64,000 bases of DNA from Diphasiastrum complanatum (GCA_029204225.1 CM055092.1:41878016-41942015); one strand, 5' to 3'; shown: positions 23,301 through 33,308, numbered from the stretch's first letter. A program made the numbers and translations. The notes: generated by a model from the sequence alone, not told the origin.

Positions 23301-25049
23301 TTGTTCTAGAAATCCAAATTGATTCTTTTTGTTATCCCATATCTCATATAGGCACTTCCACTACAACCAAATTCAAGAAAAACCAATCATTTTGATATTC
23401 TATAGCAATCTTTAATGGATTCCAGTTCTTGGCACTAAAGAGGAGATATTACCTAGTCCTCACAAATACAAAATTCATGAAACTCTTCGAAGAATCATCC
23501 CTTTTATCTCATGTCAAACAACATAGTAATGAGCTATAACTATAGCACCAAAAACATTTTTGACTGATTATCAGTCGAGCTCAGTCTAGCTCTTCGCGAA
23601 TCATTCGCGACTAATAATTTGTCTAGCTGTTCGCAACAAATTATTCTTCGTATGTTTTGTTAATGTTTGGCTACGTAATCAGATCGACCGTGATTTCTAT
23701 CACTAACATTCTGTTTGTTTCTGATAGGTGTAGTCATGCTTAGGAAAAGAGTAATATAGCTCATTCCGCTGCGCACGAACACTTTCTGTTCGAGTTCATT
23801 TCTTGTTCGAGTTTCGAGTTTGCTTATCTTCGTGTTCGTTTTCTGTTCGAGCTACTTTTGTTCGACTTTTTAAACCAAAAACACCACCTTCGCATATATT
23901 CCTGTTTTCAAGTGGACTGCCAATTGATTAAAGTATGGAAAATTTTCCAACTTTAGCCTCAAAAAGCAGAAAAACTTTGGCAGCAGAATCAAAGATGGCC
24001 TTATACCAATTCCCTAGTATATCCATCTCTGAAGTGCTAGATCTCAGCAACATCATACAAAGCTTGTGCTCATCAGAGGACTCCTCGGCAAGTAAATCTA
24101 CAAATTTGTGATCATATCGATTGCTCTTGAAAGCACTGCATAAAAGCATGCGGGATGTTTTACCCTGTCTTGCTCTGGGCTCCCCTGAATGAGTGCATCC
24201 CTCATCTTTGGCAGTTTACGTGGCTGAAATTAGAGGCTGTGTCGTAGCCAGAGTCTCCTGGCTGCTTCCAAGATACCATGCGTGTTGTATGCAAACCTGA
24301 TTGCTTCCTCAATTTCTGCTTCCACTATTGAACCACATGTTATCATCGTAGCTTTATGAATGAAGAATGGCGTGCGAACGGCAGAAAGCCCACCGCTTCA
24401 TGAAAGTTCTCCCCTCACTGGTACAAACCCTAAACCTAACTTAGCACATATCATTTTGGCTCACACGTACAAGTTATATTTCCGTGGCTTGTTCTCAGCT
24501 TTCTACATTGAAGCAGATTTTACCCAACGTAATGCTTGTACTAGTCTTGTAGTGATGCAGTCATCGCCCCTAGAAAGAGCTATGACTAGAACATTGAACG
24601 TGGATGCAGACAGTCAGTCGGAGTGGCTCGTAAATAAGTTTCTATCTACGTTGGCATTCGGACAAGCAATATAATTGACATCAAGCAAAAATGAAGTAAA
24701 CCACGCAACTACATAATTTGTAGACACGCTTCGCAGTGTCATTTGAAACCAGAGCATGCAAAAGGAAAAGTTCAAGCAAATCGACCAGCCATGTTGCCAA
24801 GTACAAAAGGTTTCCATATTAAAATTCTATTTCCTAATCCGGTGTCCGGAAAAGACGAAGGAAGATGAAACTGACCTTCACTCTGGTTGGATTGTGCGAG
24901 GAAGCCAACAGCGAAATTGCGAAAGGCAGTAGCTTAGCGAGTACTTTCTCTAGCTTTGCATCATCTGTCAGGGCCAGCCGCGTGAGCAGACGCTCTACCA
25001 TAGCCTCTTCTTCCGCACCACTGCTTGCATTACTACTTCCTTCTGCCAT
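11228..25049 (-). CDS. ECM29: ECM29, proteasome adaptor/scaffold protein, first three exons
   Basis: The coding parts are 24876..25049, 21332..21499 and 11228..11317, all joined in phase 0, giving 144 N-terminal codons. The spliced protein reads through MVERLLTRLALTDDAKLEKV, then VIEILSHINKRVKDQ, FSLVYVEMAFERSS and YQAQHQDLFLRLVSK. This matches the start of the ECM29 family, a HEAT-repeat protein that ties the proteasome core to its regulatory particle and to other compartments (family knowledge). Plant ECM29 is about 1800 residues, so most of the gene lies beyond the left edge. Introns 1 and 2 are 3376 and 10014 bases. All three exons keep the frame and GT-AG borders despite the insertions, so the gene is probably functional. 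The symbol rests on recalled similarity. Confidence 0.85.
11318..11983. other. ECM29 intron 2, proximal part
   Basis: AT-rich intron sequence between exon 3 and the left LTR of the gypsy element. I recognise no gene or repeat in it. Confidence 0.4.
11984..12444 (+). repeat. Gypsy left (5') LTR
   Basis: This 461-base LTR pairs with 20246..20688. It contains a 19-base tandem duplication (12145..12163 and 12164..12182, GGAGAGTGGGGGCCTTCTT) that the right LTR has only once, which explains most of the length difference. Confidence 0.85.
12445..12456 (+). other. Primer binding site of the gypsy element
   Basis: TGGTATCAAAGC lies directly after the left LTR. It is complementary to the 3' end of initiator tRNA-Met apart from one base (AAAGC rather than AGAGC), the usual primer of plant LTR elements. 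Confidence 0.7.
12850..13809 (+). pseudogene. Gypsy gag, N-terminal part (frameshifted)
   Basis: The start is ATG at 12850 (MAHSPTPSETTQETL). The frame is lost after about 13070; gag-like blocks continue in other frames (NLLENWFAKLDTYFQIYP near 13220, then ELSYLFTDLQPTELISRYI and GALRYDVSSFRPPTLVEAMS at 13505..13650), typical of the Ty3/gypsy gag domain that forms the virus-like particle. It is cut by the inserted gag-only element at 13810 and continues at 17882. Confidence 0.75.
13805..13809. repeat. Target site duplication CTTTT, left copy
   Basis: CTTTT at 13805..13809 is repeated at 17882..17886, directly flanking the LTRs of the inserted element. Removing the element plus one copy restores the gypsy gag sequence around the Phe-Val-Arg-Arg junction. 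Confidence 0.85.
13810..14866 (-). repeat. Left (3') LTR of gag-only element
   Basis: It starts TGCTGCAAAATCGGG and ends GATGACAACA-type sequence (TG...CA). It carries ten copies of CATGCA between about 13928 and 14065, and two more near 14566 and 14580. Confidence 0.9.
14899..16737 (-). pseudogene. Copia-type gag with two zinc knuckles and a long acidic C-terminal extension
   Basis: The frame runs 613 codons from ATG at 16735..16737 (MAQTVYLESSSNYHAWVREI) to TAA at 14899, with in-frame stops only at codons 32 and 53; from codon 71 on it is open for 542 codons. The N-terminal half is a UBN2-type Copia gag (WIGEDPVSDYIESLEKLFLH, LIILLRGLPISYRNF). Two CCHC knuckles follow: CQHCGKVGHSKNSC and CKFCKKTGHAATFC. 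After them come about 330 residues rich in Glu, Asp, Ser and Pro (for example SFEDSEESEDEDIIYPYAVA) that I cannot assign. Gag packages element RNA; pol functions must come from another element. Confidence 0.8.
16793..16804 (-). other. Primer binding site of gag-only element
   Basis: On the minus strand this reads TGGTATCAGAGC, matching the initiator tRNA-Met 3' end, one base away from the LTR that starts at 16806. This fixes the minus orientation of the element. Confidence 0.85.
16806..17881 (-). repeat. Right (5') LTR of gag-only element
   Basis: This is the direct repeat of 13810..14866. It differs by scattered substitutions and a short AT/pyrimidine-rich insertion near 17812..17830. It carries the same CATGCA cluster at about 16926..17060. 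Confidence 0.9.
17882..18753 (+). pseudogene. Gypsy gag C-terminus and aspartic protease
   Basis: The frame continues the interrupted gag: RRYTSAEFADLQQKRLCFRC and the zinc knuckle CFRCKSPDHFAHDC, then the protease with the catalytic LVDTGSTHSFIS motif near 18214. It ends with the sequence that normally leads into RT (LLHQHAFVFSEPTTLP), then is cut where the inverted block begins. The protease would process the Gag-Pol polyprotein. The frame from 17863 to the stop at 18751..18753 is open; its upstream bases belong to the inserted LTR. Confidence 0.8.
18735..20095 (-). pseudogene. Gypsy integrase and chromodomain in inverted orientation
   Basis: The minus-strand frame (18797..20095) shows the zinc-binding start (HSSPVGGHFGFQKSYARLKD, followed by CPFC), the core WTDISMDFILGLP, then FDGQFEVLNRILEDCLRHF and the C-terminal GPYLILEVHSPVTYSLQLP. 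A chromodomain-like QFLVQWDGRPNEEAT lies just past a stop, at about 18735..18795. A 117-base in-frame duplication repeats RSTITAEQCARLFLS, and the second catalytic Asp segment is lost; the usual HPQTDGQTE reads HSTFDGQFE. It is therefore inactive. Its orientation is opposite to the gag and protease of the same element. Confidence 0.8.
20246..20688 (+). repeat. Gypsy right (3') LTR
   Basis: This 443-base LTR pairs with 11984..12444 and is preceded by a purine tract (GGGGAG). It is followed by GGTA, equal to the four bases before the left LTR. Confidence 0.85.
20693..21331. other. ECM29 intron 2, distal part
   Basis: Unremarkable AT-rich intron sequence; no repeat boundary or exon was recognised. 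Confidence 0.4.
21332..21499 (-). CDS. ECM29: ECM29 exon 2
   Basis: Fifty-six codons, phase 0 at both ends. The acceptor is CTTTGTTTAG before GTCATAGAG; the donor is GAG/GTAATT. The peptide starts VIEILSHINKRVKDQHNIQL and ends FSLVYVEMAFERSSFE, strongly conserved ECM29 blocks. Confidence 0.9.
21500..23559. other. ECM29 intron 1, gene-free part
   Basis: AT-rich intron. No coding exon or intact mobile element was recognised; weak retroelement-like wording such as GGTATCAATGCCAACAATGG near 21780 is too short to assign. Confidence 0.35.
23560..23880 (+). mobile_element. Copia LTR fragment (relic)
   Basis: The sequence between about 23590 and 23760 (TTCGCGACTAATAATTTGTC, GTTTGGCTACGTAATCA, CGTGATTTCTATCACTA, GATAGGTGTAGTCATGC) matches the reverse complement of 29480..29640 in the left LTR of the nested Copia element. 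It is a diverged LTR piece of that family in the opposite orientation, in ECM29 intron 1. Confidence 0.5.
23928..24420 (-). pseudogene. Unidentified coding-like fragment
   Basis: Two minus-strand stretches look coding: 23928..24149 (FVDLLAEESSDEHKLCMMLL, then MDILGNWYKAIFDSAAKVFL) and about 24205..24405 (GGLSAVRTPFFIHKATM, then GSIVEAEIEEAIRFAYNTHG and ILEAARRLWLRHS). They are in different frames with a stop between them. I do not recognise the family. A captured gene fragment or an old pseudogene inside ECM29 intron 1 would fit; chance is not excluded. Confidence 0.3.
24876..25049 (-). CDS. ECM29: ECM29 exon 1 (start codon)
   Basis: Fifty-eight codons from ATG at 25047..25049 to the donor AAG/GTCAGT. 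The peptide MAEGSSNASSGAEEEAMVER has a Ser/Ala/Glu-rich start, then LLTRLALTDDAKLEKVLAKL and SHNPTRVK, as in plant ECM29. No other in-frame ATG precedes it closely. A TATA-like TATAATTA on the minus strand near 25112..25119 is a possible core promoter element, but it is close to the ATG and unproven. Confidence 0.9.
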
Positions 25050-27174
25050 CCTGCTGCCTCTCGCAACCTATCGATCTACCTATCACTTCAATTATACAAT
25101 TGAATGTTAATAATTATAATGATATTCTGCAACAGCGATCCAAAGCTTTTAAGCCACTTTTCCTATTTCAAATCTTTCCCAATGACGAGAATGAATGGTT
25201 CTCAAAAAATTGTATCGCAAATCACATCGATCCTCCTCGGATATTGCGATCTGTAGTTGAAGCAACGATGAGCTTATTGCATCTGAAGACGTATGAATCA
25301 GATCAACCCTAATCCTGGTTCCAGGAATACTGAAATTGCATGGAGTTGCGTGTTTCTTCCTTCTTTCTCTTCTTCTTCTTTTCTTCTTTTGCTTTTTTCT
25401 TTTTTTTTTCTTCTATTTTGTTGGGCAGAAGTTCTAGTTCGTATTTGCACTATCAAGCTTCAAAAGTATGTTTTCCTTTATTTGGACCAAGTATTGTTCA
25501 CAATTCTAAGCTATGGCAAGAGAAGAATTATTTGAGCATTTAGATCTAGATGGTGTTGGTGATCAAAATCTAATGATTTGGTCTTGCCTTTGTTGGGTTG
25601 TGGCATTTTGTTGACTTGATTATGTGTCATATGAAACACCAATTACTTTTAGGTATCTTAAACTAATGAAACCATTGACCTATTTAAATGAAACATTCTC
25701 TGTCGACTTGTTTAGAGGCATACCATCGAATGCTATTAGAGAGTCTCAATCCGTCTGTATTGAATTCCAAGCGAAGAAAAGTCTTGATACAAATGAGAGA
25801 ACAAAGAATGAAACAAATAGAAGAAGCTAGAAGATTGTTGCAAACATCTAATGAGGAAGACGTTATAATTGAAGATGATGCTCATGATGATGATATTGAG
25901 GTACTACACGACATTGAATGGTTGGATTGAAATTCAAAACAGAAACTTTAAAGGCCTTGGCATAACAGTGAAATGGTTGGATTGAAAAAGAACAATTACC
26001 TAGTAAAATTTTCTTTCTTTTCTTTTAGGTTTAGATAAGTGCATTTATTAGCTTCTCTGTTGAAGAGAGGAGTATCAATAAGTTTACGTTATAGTGATAA
26101 TTCTTTTTTTTAATTTTTAACTTGCAAGAGCTTATTATTATCACAATTAAAATTGCATATTGGAATTTAAAAAGACTAAGAATTGTGTATGAAATGATTT
26201 TGTCAATAAATAGGTGATGATTTGATGATAGTTTTTAACGATCGTGAAATATGTCCACCATTTTGGAATTTTGAAGTTGGCAAAAATTCAAGAATATTCA
26301 CAATCATTATTCACCATAATCACGATCAGTATTTAGAATAATTCATTATTCACGATCGTTACTCACGTCGAGTATTCACAATCAATATTCACGATAATCA
26401 CAATCAATATTCGAGTTATTGGGTTTTGAATATTCACGATTTTAGATCATTGTCGCCAACCATCAATCATGTAGTTTTTAGGACGCATCTTCGAGGTCGA
26501 TCAATTCTTTATCCAATATATAAAAGACATTTTGTGTACATCCTTAAAAAAAAAGACAATATTCGAAACAATGAAAATACATTGTCAAAGAAATTGCCAA
26601 AATATATTGTCGCTTGTCATGTTTCTTCATTCAAACATGTGAGAGAACAATAAGAAGAAGAAGAAACTAGAACATTGTAAAATCAAACATGAATTAGCTT
26701 TCATGTTTCTTCATTCAAACATGCGAGAGAACAATAAGAAGAAGAAGAAACTAGAACATTGTAAAATCAAACATGAATTAGCTTTCATGTCTCCTACTCA
26801 CATATGTGATTATTATATTTTGCATGTTCACAATCAAGCATGCAACAACCAAATAAAACCGTTACAACATGAAAACTCCAAATAATATCTTTAACTTTGA
26901 CTTGGGTCAAACTTTCATTCACCACTTTAGACAAAGACAAAGCCAAGAAACAAAGCCCATGTTAGATCTTCTCTTTAAAGTTTCGTAATAGAATGACATT
27001 AATTCGCGTACTTCAAATGAATCAAGTACAAATGAATCATCTGAAGTCCTATCGAATAGTTAATTTTTTTCTCTTGCAATATGTGATTTTGTAAGCTAAA
27101 GTAAATCTGATATTTAATAAGAAAAAAGAGAAACAAACTTTGGGAGATTGAAATGATATTGTGACTACATTTGT
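25050..27174. other. Region upstream of ECM29, no clear gene
   Basis: It holds the ECM29 5' UTR and promoter side, a pyrimidine tract (about 25354..25425), a weak coding-like piece at 25688..25930 (KRRKVLIQMREQRMKQIEEA, acidic end) of unknown origin, imperfect ATTCACGATC-type repeats (26285..26440) and an 84-base tandem duplication (26618..26785). Confidence 0.4.
26618..26785. repeat. 84-base tandem duplication
   Basis: Two copies, 26618..26701 and 26702..26785, differ by one base seen (CATGTGAGAG against CATGCGAGAG). The unit starts CATGTTTCTTCATTC and contains AAGAAGAAGAAG. The near identity points to a recent duplication. Confidence 0.95.
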
Positions 27175-27411
27175 ATGTTGATCTGGTTGCTTGTTGGCAC
27201 TCTTTGCTTTCAATATCCGGAACGTCTAGCTTTGCCTGCCTCACCAAAACACTCCGCTCCTCCTGCCAATTTGATGGAACCAGAACCTTACAGAAGTGCT
27301 GAGCAATGGAGCTATGGTAATGATCAAGAAGGTGGATCTTCAGAACAGTATGCCATTTATGCTGCCGCTCAACAACAAAGCCTCGATAAATTGCATTTGC
27401 AATACTTATAG
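27175..27411 (+). pseudogene. Exon-like C-terminal coding fragment, family not recognised
   Basis: The frame ends with LPASPKHSAPPANLMEPEP, then YRSAEQWSYGNDQEGGSSEQ and YAIYAAAQQQSLDKLHLQYL before TAG at 27409..27411. The low-complexity but non-repetitive, hydrophilic composition and the clean stop look like the last exon of a plant gene; AATAAA occurs about 120 bases further on. No upstream exons were found, and an acceptor could lie before CTTTGCCTGCC. It may be a real 3' exon, a captured fragment or a retrocopy. Confidence 0.35.
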
Positions 27412-27714
27412 ACCCTTGAACTGGTTAATGTGATTCTGAAGAAAATCACCATTCGACATCTTCAGTAAGAAGAAATACCTCCATCACTATTGTACCCTTG
27501 GGTGCAAAACTGTTATTTGACAAGTTACAAGTGGAATAAACAGAGATAGTTTATGGGTCAAATATATGTATTTATTGTCATGGATAGCTGATGAAGACCT
27601 TGCAATACTATTTTTTTTATGGTATAGTAGGAATGTTACAATGATACACGTAGAGTGTCAGTCCTTGTAGATCCCATTATGGACCTAAGAGTATTTCCTT
27701 GGGCATAAACATTG

Positions 27715-28379
27715 TGAAATTTGTCAACATTTCCTTGACTATTTTTAGGCCAAATTTGGTATTTTTAGCACATAGTTTTGGATCTAACATTTCACACATG
27801 TGGATGAGGCCTAGATACTTTTATTTTAGTATATATTTTATATTGAAGAAGTCTCAAATTTCAGGACCTTCGAATTGACTCCAAAATCATGTTATTTGGA
27901 CATATAGGCCAAAATTGGCTATTTTAGGCTACTGGTGTCCTAAATTTGAGTCTTAAGTTCTAGAGATAGGAGAGAGAGTCATCTCTCTCACCTATATTGA
28001 GCTGAATTTCGTGGAGAAACATGTTGAAGAAACTTATGTATTGTTTCATTGAGATGAATAGATCATTGTCAATGTTTCTTCCTCCATTGTGAGCATTGTT
28101 GTGTGTATTGTCTTCAAGCTCTTGTATATCATCTTAGCTGCTTTCCAAAAGTGGTAGGCTATTGCTGTAGGGCGAGTATGCTGTTGTTTTTGGCCGCCCT
28201 CAATACCTTTGAATAGTTTTGTGAGTTCTTAGAATGCTTGTTCAAGTTCTTGTGCATCAAAGGTAGCATTAGGATGCCTTGCCATTTCTAGCTTTTGTAG
28301 CTTGTTGTGCAATTATCTTAGACATAACATTTGGGATCTTAGATCCATTCAAGATCCACTTTTTTCACATGGTATCAGA
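27715..28379 (+). repeat. Outer Copia left (5') LTR
   Basis: It starts TGAAATTTGTCAAC and ends TTTTTTCACA directly before the PBS. It pairs with 34963..35608, with many small differences. Confidence 0.85.
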
Positions 28380-28391
28380 GCTGGTTGGCCA
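28380..28391 (+). other. Primer binding site of outer Copia
   Basis: TGGTATCAGAGC directly follows the left LTR and matches the initiator tRNA-Met 3' end, giving plus orientation. Confidence 0.85.
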
Positions 28392-28671
28392 CTATTTTTA
28401 GTAAGGTTTTCATTTATGGTAATATTCGGATGTTTGATCAAGTTCTAGCATGATTATGCATTGCATTGTTGATCAAATCTTACTCACCTTTGTTTGTTGA
28501 GTTGAACTTGTGGATCAAAGCATATTTCAAGTCTACTGAAGATCAGAGGCTACGAAGAAGCTATTTTGGATCAGATCATCACACCTTGTTGATTGTGAGG
28601 CTTCTACATATTCAATACTAACAAGGTTCTATTCAATCTATTGTCGACAATCTCCACTTTTGTGAATGAAC

Positions 28672-28735
28672 AATCTCCTTAAGTGGATGAACACTCTCCT
28701 TAAATGGATGAACATTCTCCTTAAGTGGATGACAA
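28672..28735. repeat. Short tandem repeats in the outer Copia leader
   Basis: Three imperfect units of about 27 bases built on CTCCTTAAGTGGATGAACA lie in the untranslated leader of the outer Copia element. ORFs across them are by-products of the repeat. Confidence 0.6.
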
Positions 28736-29364
28736 ATACTCTTTGAGTGATTTTGTGATTCTCCAAAAGGTTGAGCAAAGCTCTCATTTGTATGAAAGGT
28801 CCCCTTTTGGGTGAACAGATTGTCAACAATCTTTTGCATAAATTTTGGTGTACTTTGTTGAGCATGTAAGTGACTCTTTATGGAATTTGATTGCAGCATT
28901 TTTTGGAAAGTTTTAATCATTATGCAAATGTGTTTTCAGGTTCTTAACAGGTTGAGGAACATTACTAAGTGTGCTCTTTCATTCACGTCTAAAGCTTGTA
29001 TTTATCACTTGCTGGGGTTTAGAAGTGTGGTTTACATGTGGTTTTACAAGCTGAATCAATATTTTAGTGTGATCAAGTTTGTTCAATTCTAGATATTCTT
29101 GGCAGCCTAGTCTTGCGCATTTTCTTAGAATGAAGTAACTCTTCATACCATAACTTGATTTGGTCACTTGCTGGAAAGTTTGAGAGCTTAAGCAAGAGTG
29201 TGTTCAAGTTGGTTTGAGTTTGTAATCCATTCTTAGTGTGTGCAAAGTATTGCATGTGTCTCAATCTTTTCTATGCTTGGAAACCAGCCAAGTTCAAGAT
29301 AGAAGTGTTTTAGGGTCCTAGATCTTCTTATCCATCATTTGTTGAGAGAAATGTGAGTGCTAGG

Positions 29365-30363
29365 TGTTGGAAAGTGGTATGCAAAAGATAGGTCTAGCTC
29401 AAAAAGAAACGAATGAAAATAATCCGTGTGTCTAGAAGGAAAACCTTTCGTGCATAGCGGAATAAACTATCTTCATCTTTCCAATGCATGATTATGCCTA
29501 TCAATTTCAAACAAGACAATAGTGATAGAAATCACGTTTGAACTTATAGTAACTAACTTTGAAATTGTCACTACTATAGTGATTACATAGCCAAACAAAT
29601 TAAGCATTGAAAATTATCAGACAAATAATTAGTCGCGAAGAAATACAGAAACGCATACAGTCTCAGACAAAACTAAACGCAATAAAGAATAGTATTGATT
29701 CAAAACAAAACAGAAGTACATGAGTACAATAAGTTGCGGATTGAAGCCGTGTATTCTATACTATCTCTTAGCGGCTAAAAATGAAAGTCTGAATTAATGC
29801 GCAATCTCTAAAACAACTCTAAGAAGTGAGCTAGAATGCTCAGGAGTGTTCAAGCTCGCAGGCTCGAGAGAGAGAGCTAACTATTCAAATGCTTCTGATA
29901 GCTCTGATTTTCAATGAATTAATCTATATGAATATGAACAGCTATTTATACTAAGAAATTAGGTCGTCAATTACGATCACCAGTTGGCTGGTGATCCGCT
30001 GGTCATCCATCCGATCCTTGTCATTGATTGTTGATAAGCGATGAAATTGGCCGTAAACGTTCTGTCTGTATAAATGAACGAAAACTGTAGCTCTGCAGAA
30101 ATGAACTAAAACAGCCACAGGCGACAGTGTCGGATTTTTTCCAAAAAAGTGAAAAGACGAAGGTGCCCTTAAATCTCATTTAGGATTGCCCCACACTTTG
30201 CCAAATTCATTTCCTTAACATTTGAGGCTCTTTGGAAAAAGCGAAGAATGCGACACTACATATTTGCACGAGATTCTTGACATGCAAAAAATGCGAAAAA
30301 GATGACACTACATTTTTTCATGAGATTTTTGTCAGGTGAAAAATGCGACACTGTCATAAACTC
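29365..30363 (-). repeat. Nested Copia left (3') LTR, inner end missing
   Basis: It shares long blocks with 33309..33882, for example the GAATGCTCAGGAGTGTTCAA region, the ATTTATACTAA region and GCGAAAAATGCGAC-type words. It stops at ACTCCGTG where the right copy continues for about 135 bases to CCAACA. Confidence 0.75.
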
Positions 30364-30412
30364 CGTGGACCTCTTCATTGAGAACTTTGCTTCTGACAAA
30401 ATGATACTTCAG

Positions 30413-33164
30413 TTAAATGTGCTTAATCCTGGAATGAAATCTAGGGTTGTCTGATAAATCGATGGCACTTTGATTATCACAAAATAATGTCGTTGGAGCA
30501 TATTGATTCAGACATATATCTGAGAGTAAGTTTCTCAACCAAATTGCTTCCTTTGTAGCTTGAGAGGTTGCGATATACTCAGATTCAATGGAAGATAGAG
30601 TCATCGAAGATTGCTTGCGACTGTTTCAGGGAATTGGACCATTGTTGAGGAAAAATATAAATCCGGAAGTAGATTTACGAGTGTCTACATCTCTTGCCCA
30701 ACTCGCATCTGTGTAACCACTAAGAAAATTGAGTTTGTCATTGCCGACTACTCCATAACAAATGCAAAAGTCCATAGTAGCTCGAAGATATCTCATGACT
30801 CTGATAAGAGCCTTCCAATGTGTTATACCAGGATTAGTCATAAACTGACTGATAGAGTTGACTGCAAAAGCTATGGCTGACCTGGTACAGATCATGGCGT
30901 ACATAAGAGATCCTATAATAGAATGGTAAGGATACTCACGCATCTGCTACTTCTCATGAATTGTTCGGGGACACTGGTCCTTTGACAATTTGAGTCCTGG
31001 TTCCATTGGTGAGAGAGCTAACTTGCAATTGATCATATTATATCTAACTAAAATGTTGTAGATGTACCTTTGTTGTGTAATGTAGATCAACTTCTGTTTT
31101 ATGTCTCTGTGGATTTGTATACCAAGGTACAAATGAGCTTTGCCCAGATCGGTCATGTCAAATTTGGAAGATAGCATCATCTTATCCTCTTTTATCAGAT
31201 CGGTACTATTGTTGAAAAGCAATGTATCATCCACGTATAATGTGATAATGATAAAATATTGCTGCATTACTTTGAAGTAAACGTTTAAATCTGAAGAGCT
31301 AGGTGTATAGTCGTGATCAATGAGAAAAGTATTGATCCTTTGAAACCATGCTCGAGCAGATTGCTTCAAGCCATGAAGTGCCTTATGGAGTTTACAAACA
31401 TGATTGTGCTTACCCTCTATAACATAACCTTCGGGTTGCACCATATAAATGTCTTCTTCAATAACTCCATTGAGATATGTTGTCTGTACATCCATTTGAT
31501 GTATTTTCAAATCTGCTGCAGCGGTAAATGATAGCAAAAGTCGAATAGAAGAATGCTTGACTAGTGGACTGAAGGTCTTAGTGTAATCAACGTTGTATAC
31601 CTGAGAAAAACCTCTGGCTACTAGTCCTGTCTTTCTTCTGTTGATGCTTCCATCTACGTTGTACTTGACTTTGAAAATCCATTTGCAATCAACTACGTTT
31701 CTGCTAGCAGGTAATTCGACAATTGTCCATGTCTGGTTCTTGATAAGAGATGAATACTCTTTATCCATAACTTCTTTCCAGAGATCTGAGTCAGGCTGAC
31801 TGAGTGCCTCTTAGACAGACGTCGCTTCTTGAACAAGATATGTTGTAGACTCGTCAATATACTGGTTAGGTGGTCTGCTAGTCCTTGAAGATCTTCTGGG
31901 TAATATAGGAAGTTGATCATTTCTATCATACTATAGTTGCTGAACTACAACATAATCATCTTCTGATTCACCATTCATTCGTTGTTCATCGAAAGTAGAA
32001 GATCTTGGAACTTCAATGAGAATAGTTGCCTAATGAACTGGAAACTTCAAAGCATCAGGAGAATCTGATAGGTCGGCTACATGAGAACTGCCCTTTCCTT
32101 TGAGGTCTTGAAACTGATCTTCGATGAAGATGATATCTTGGCTAGTGAATATCTTCAACTCGTTGGGATCGAACAACTTGTAGGCTTGATCTGAAGTAGT
32201 GTAGCTGATGAAAACACACTTGATACTCTAGAAGTCGAGCTTCTTCCTGAGATCACGAGGTATTTGCACAAAAGCAGTACATCCAAAACTCGTAAGTTTG
32301 ATAAAGAAGGTTTGGTACCTGTCCAAACTTCGAATGGTGTTTTGTCTAAGAGGCCTTTAATAGAACATATGTTCTGAATATAGGTTGCTGTTGAAACAGC
32401 TTCAGCCCAGAAGGACTTCGAAAGAGTCACATGTGATAACATGCACTTTACCGATTCAACTAAGGTTCTAATCTCTCTCTCAACAAGACCATTTACTGAG
32501 GTGAATAGGAAGTGATGTATTGTTGCTCAATGTCGTTGTTAAGGCAGTAGTCCTTGAATTCGTTGGAGATGTATTCTCCCCCGTTATTTGACCTCAGTGA
32601 TTTGATTCGTTTGCCAGTTTGATTCTCAGCATGCTCTTTGAATTGTCTAAATTTGATGAAAGTCTCTGATTTCTGTTTAATGAAATAAACAACTGTTCTT
32701 CTGGAGAATTCGTCAATAAAGGTAATGAAGTACTTTGCATCTAGCACTGAAGGAGTTTGCATAGGTCCACATATATCTATATGAACAACATCTAACAGCT
32801 CTTTTGTTGCATGCATATGGTTTGATCTAAAAGGAAACCTAGTCTGCTTTCCAAAAATGCAGCTATGACAGACAGGGAGATCGACCTTACCAGAAGGATA
32901 GTCAAGATCAAGGACCATGGATTGTTTGGTCATGTTCAAAATAGATGCATGATTCACGTGTCCTAAGCGATGATGCCATAGTAATGCTTTATTGACTAGA
33001 ACAAAGGTTTTCAAGGCTTGACTAGACTCAGAATAATAGTGTGCCAATCTATATAAGTAACTTTGCCTCTTGTTGAGTGCAAGGATCTTATCACTCCTAT
33101 CAATAATTTTGCATTGATCAGATTTGAATTCTACCTTATGACCTAAGTCTGTAATTCTACTCAC
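30413..33164 (-). pseudogene. Copia pol relic: integrase, reverse transcriptase, RNase H
   Basis: From right to left: the integrase zinc part (LWHHRLGHVNHAS, then CHSCIFGKQ) and core (VHIDICGPM, FITFIDEFSRR), where the usual RSDNGGEY reads RSNNGGEY near 32586, so a catalytic Asp is Asn. RT (30947..31768) has WIFKVKYNVDGSI, the LKIHQMDVQTTYLNG block and the catalytic YVDD. RNase H (30413..30943) has YTDASWARDVDTRKSTSGF and SSIESEYIATSQATKEAIWL. Stops and frame breaks occur at about 30604, 30945 and 31800-32500. The protein is inactive. Confidence 0.85.
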
Positions 33165-33308
33165 TGATAACAGATTTGTAGAGAGTTTAGGAACATATAA
33201 AATCTTTGATAGTAATTTGAATTGATCATGTTGGAATCACAATCTTATAGTACCTTCACCTTCAATAGTCTGAGTACTATTGTCACCAAGATGAACAAAT
33301 GTAGCGCA

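Noticed and set aside
28633-28920. Minus-strand ORF with repeated HPLKE units
   Set aside because: It is an antisense reading of short tandem repeats in the outer Copia leader.
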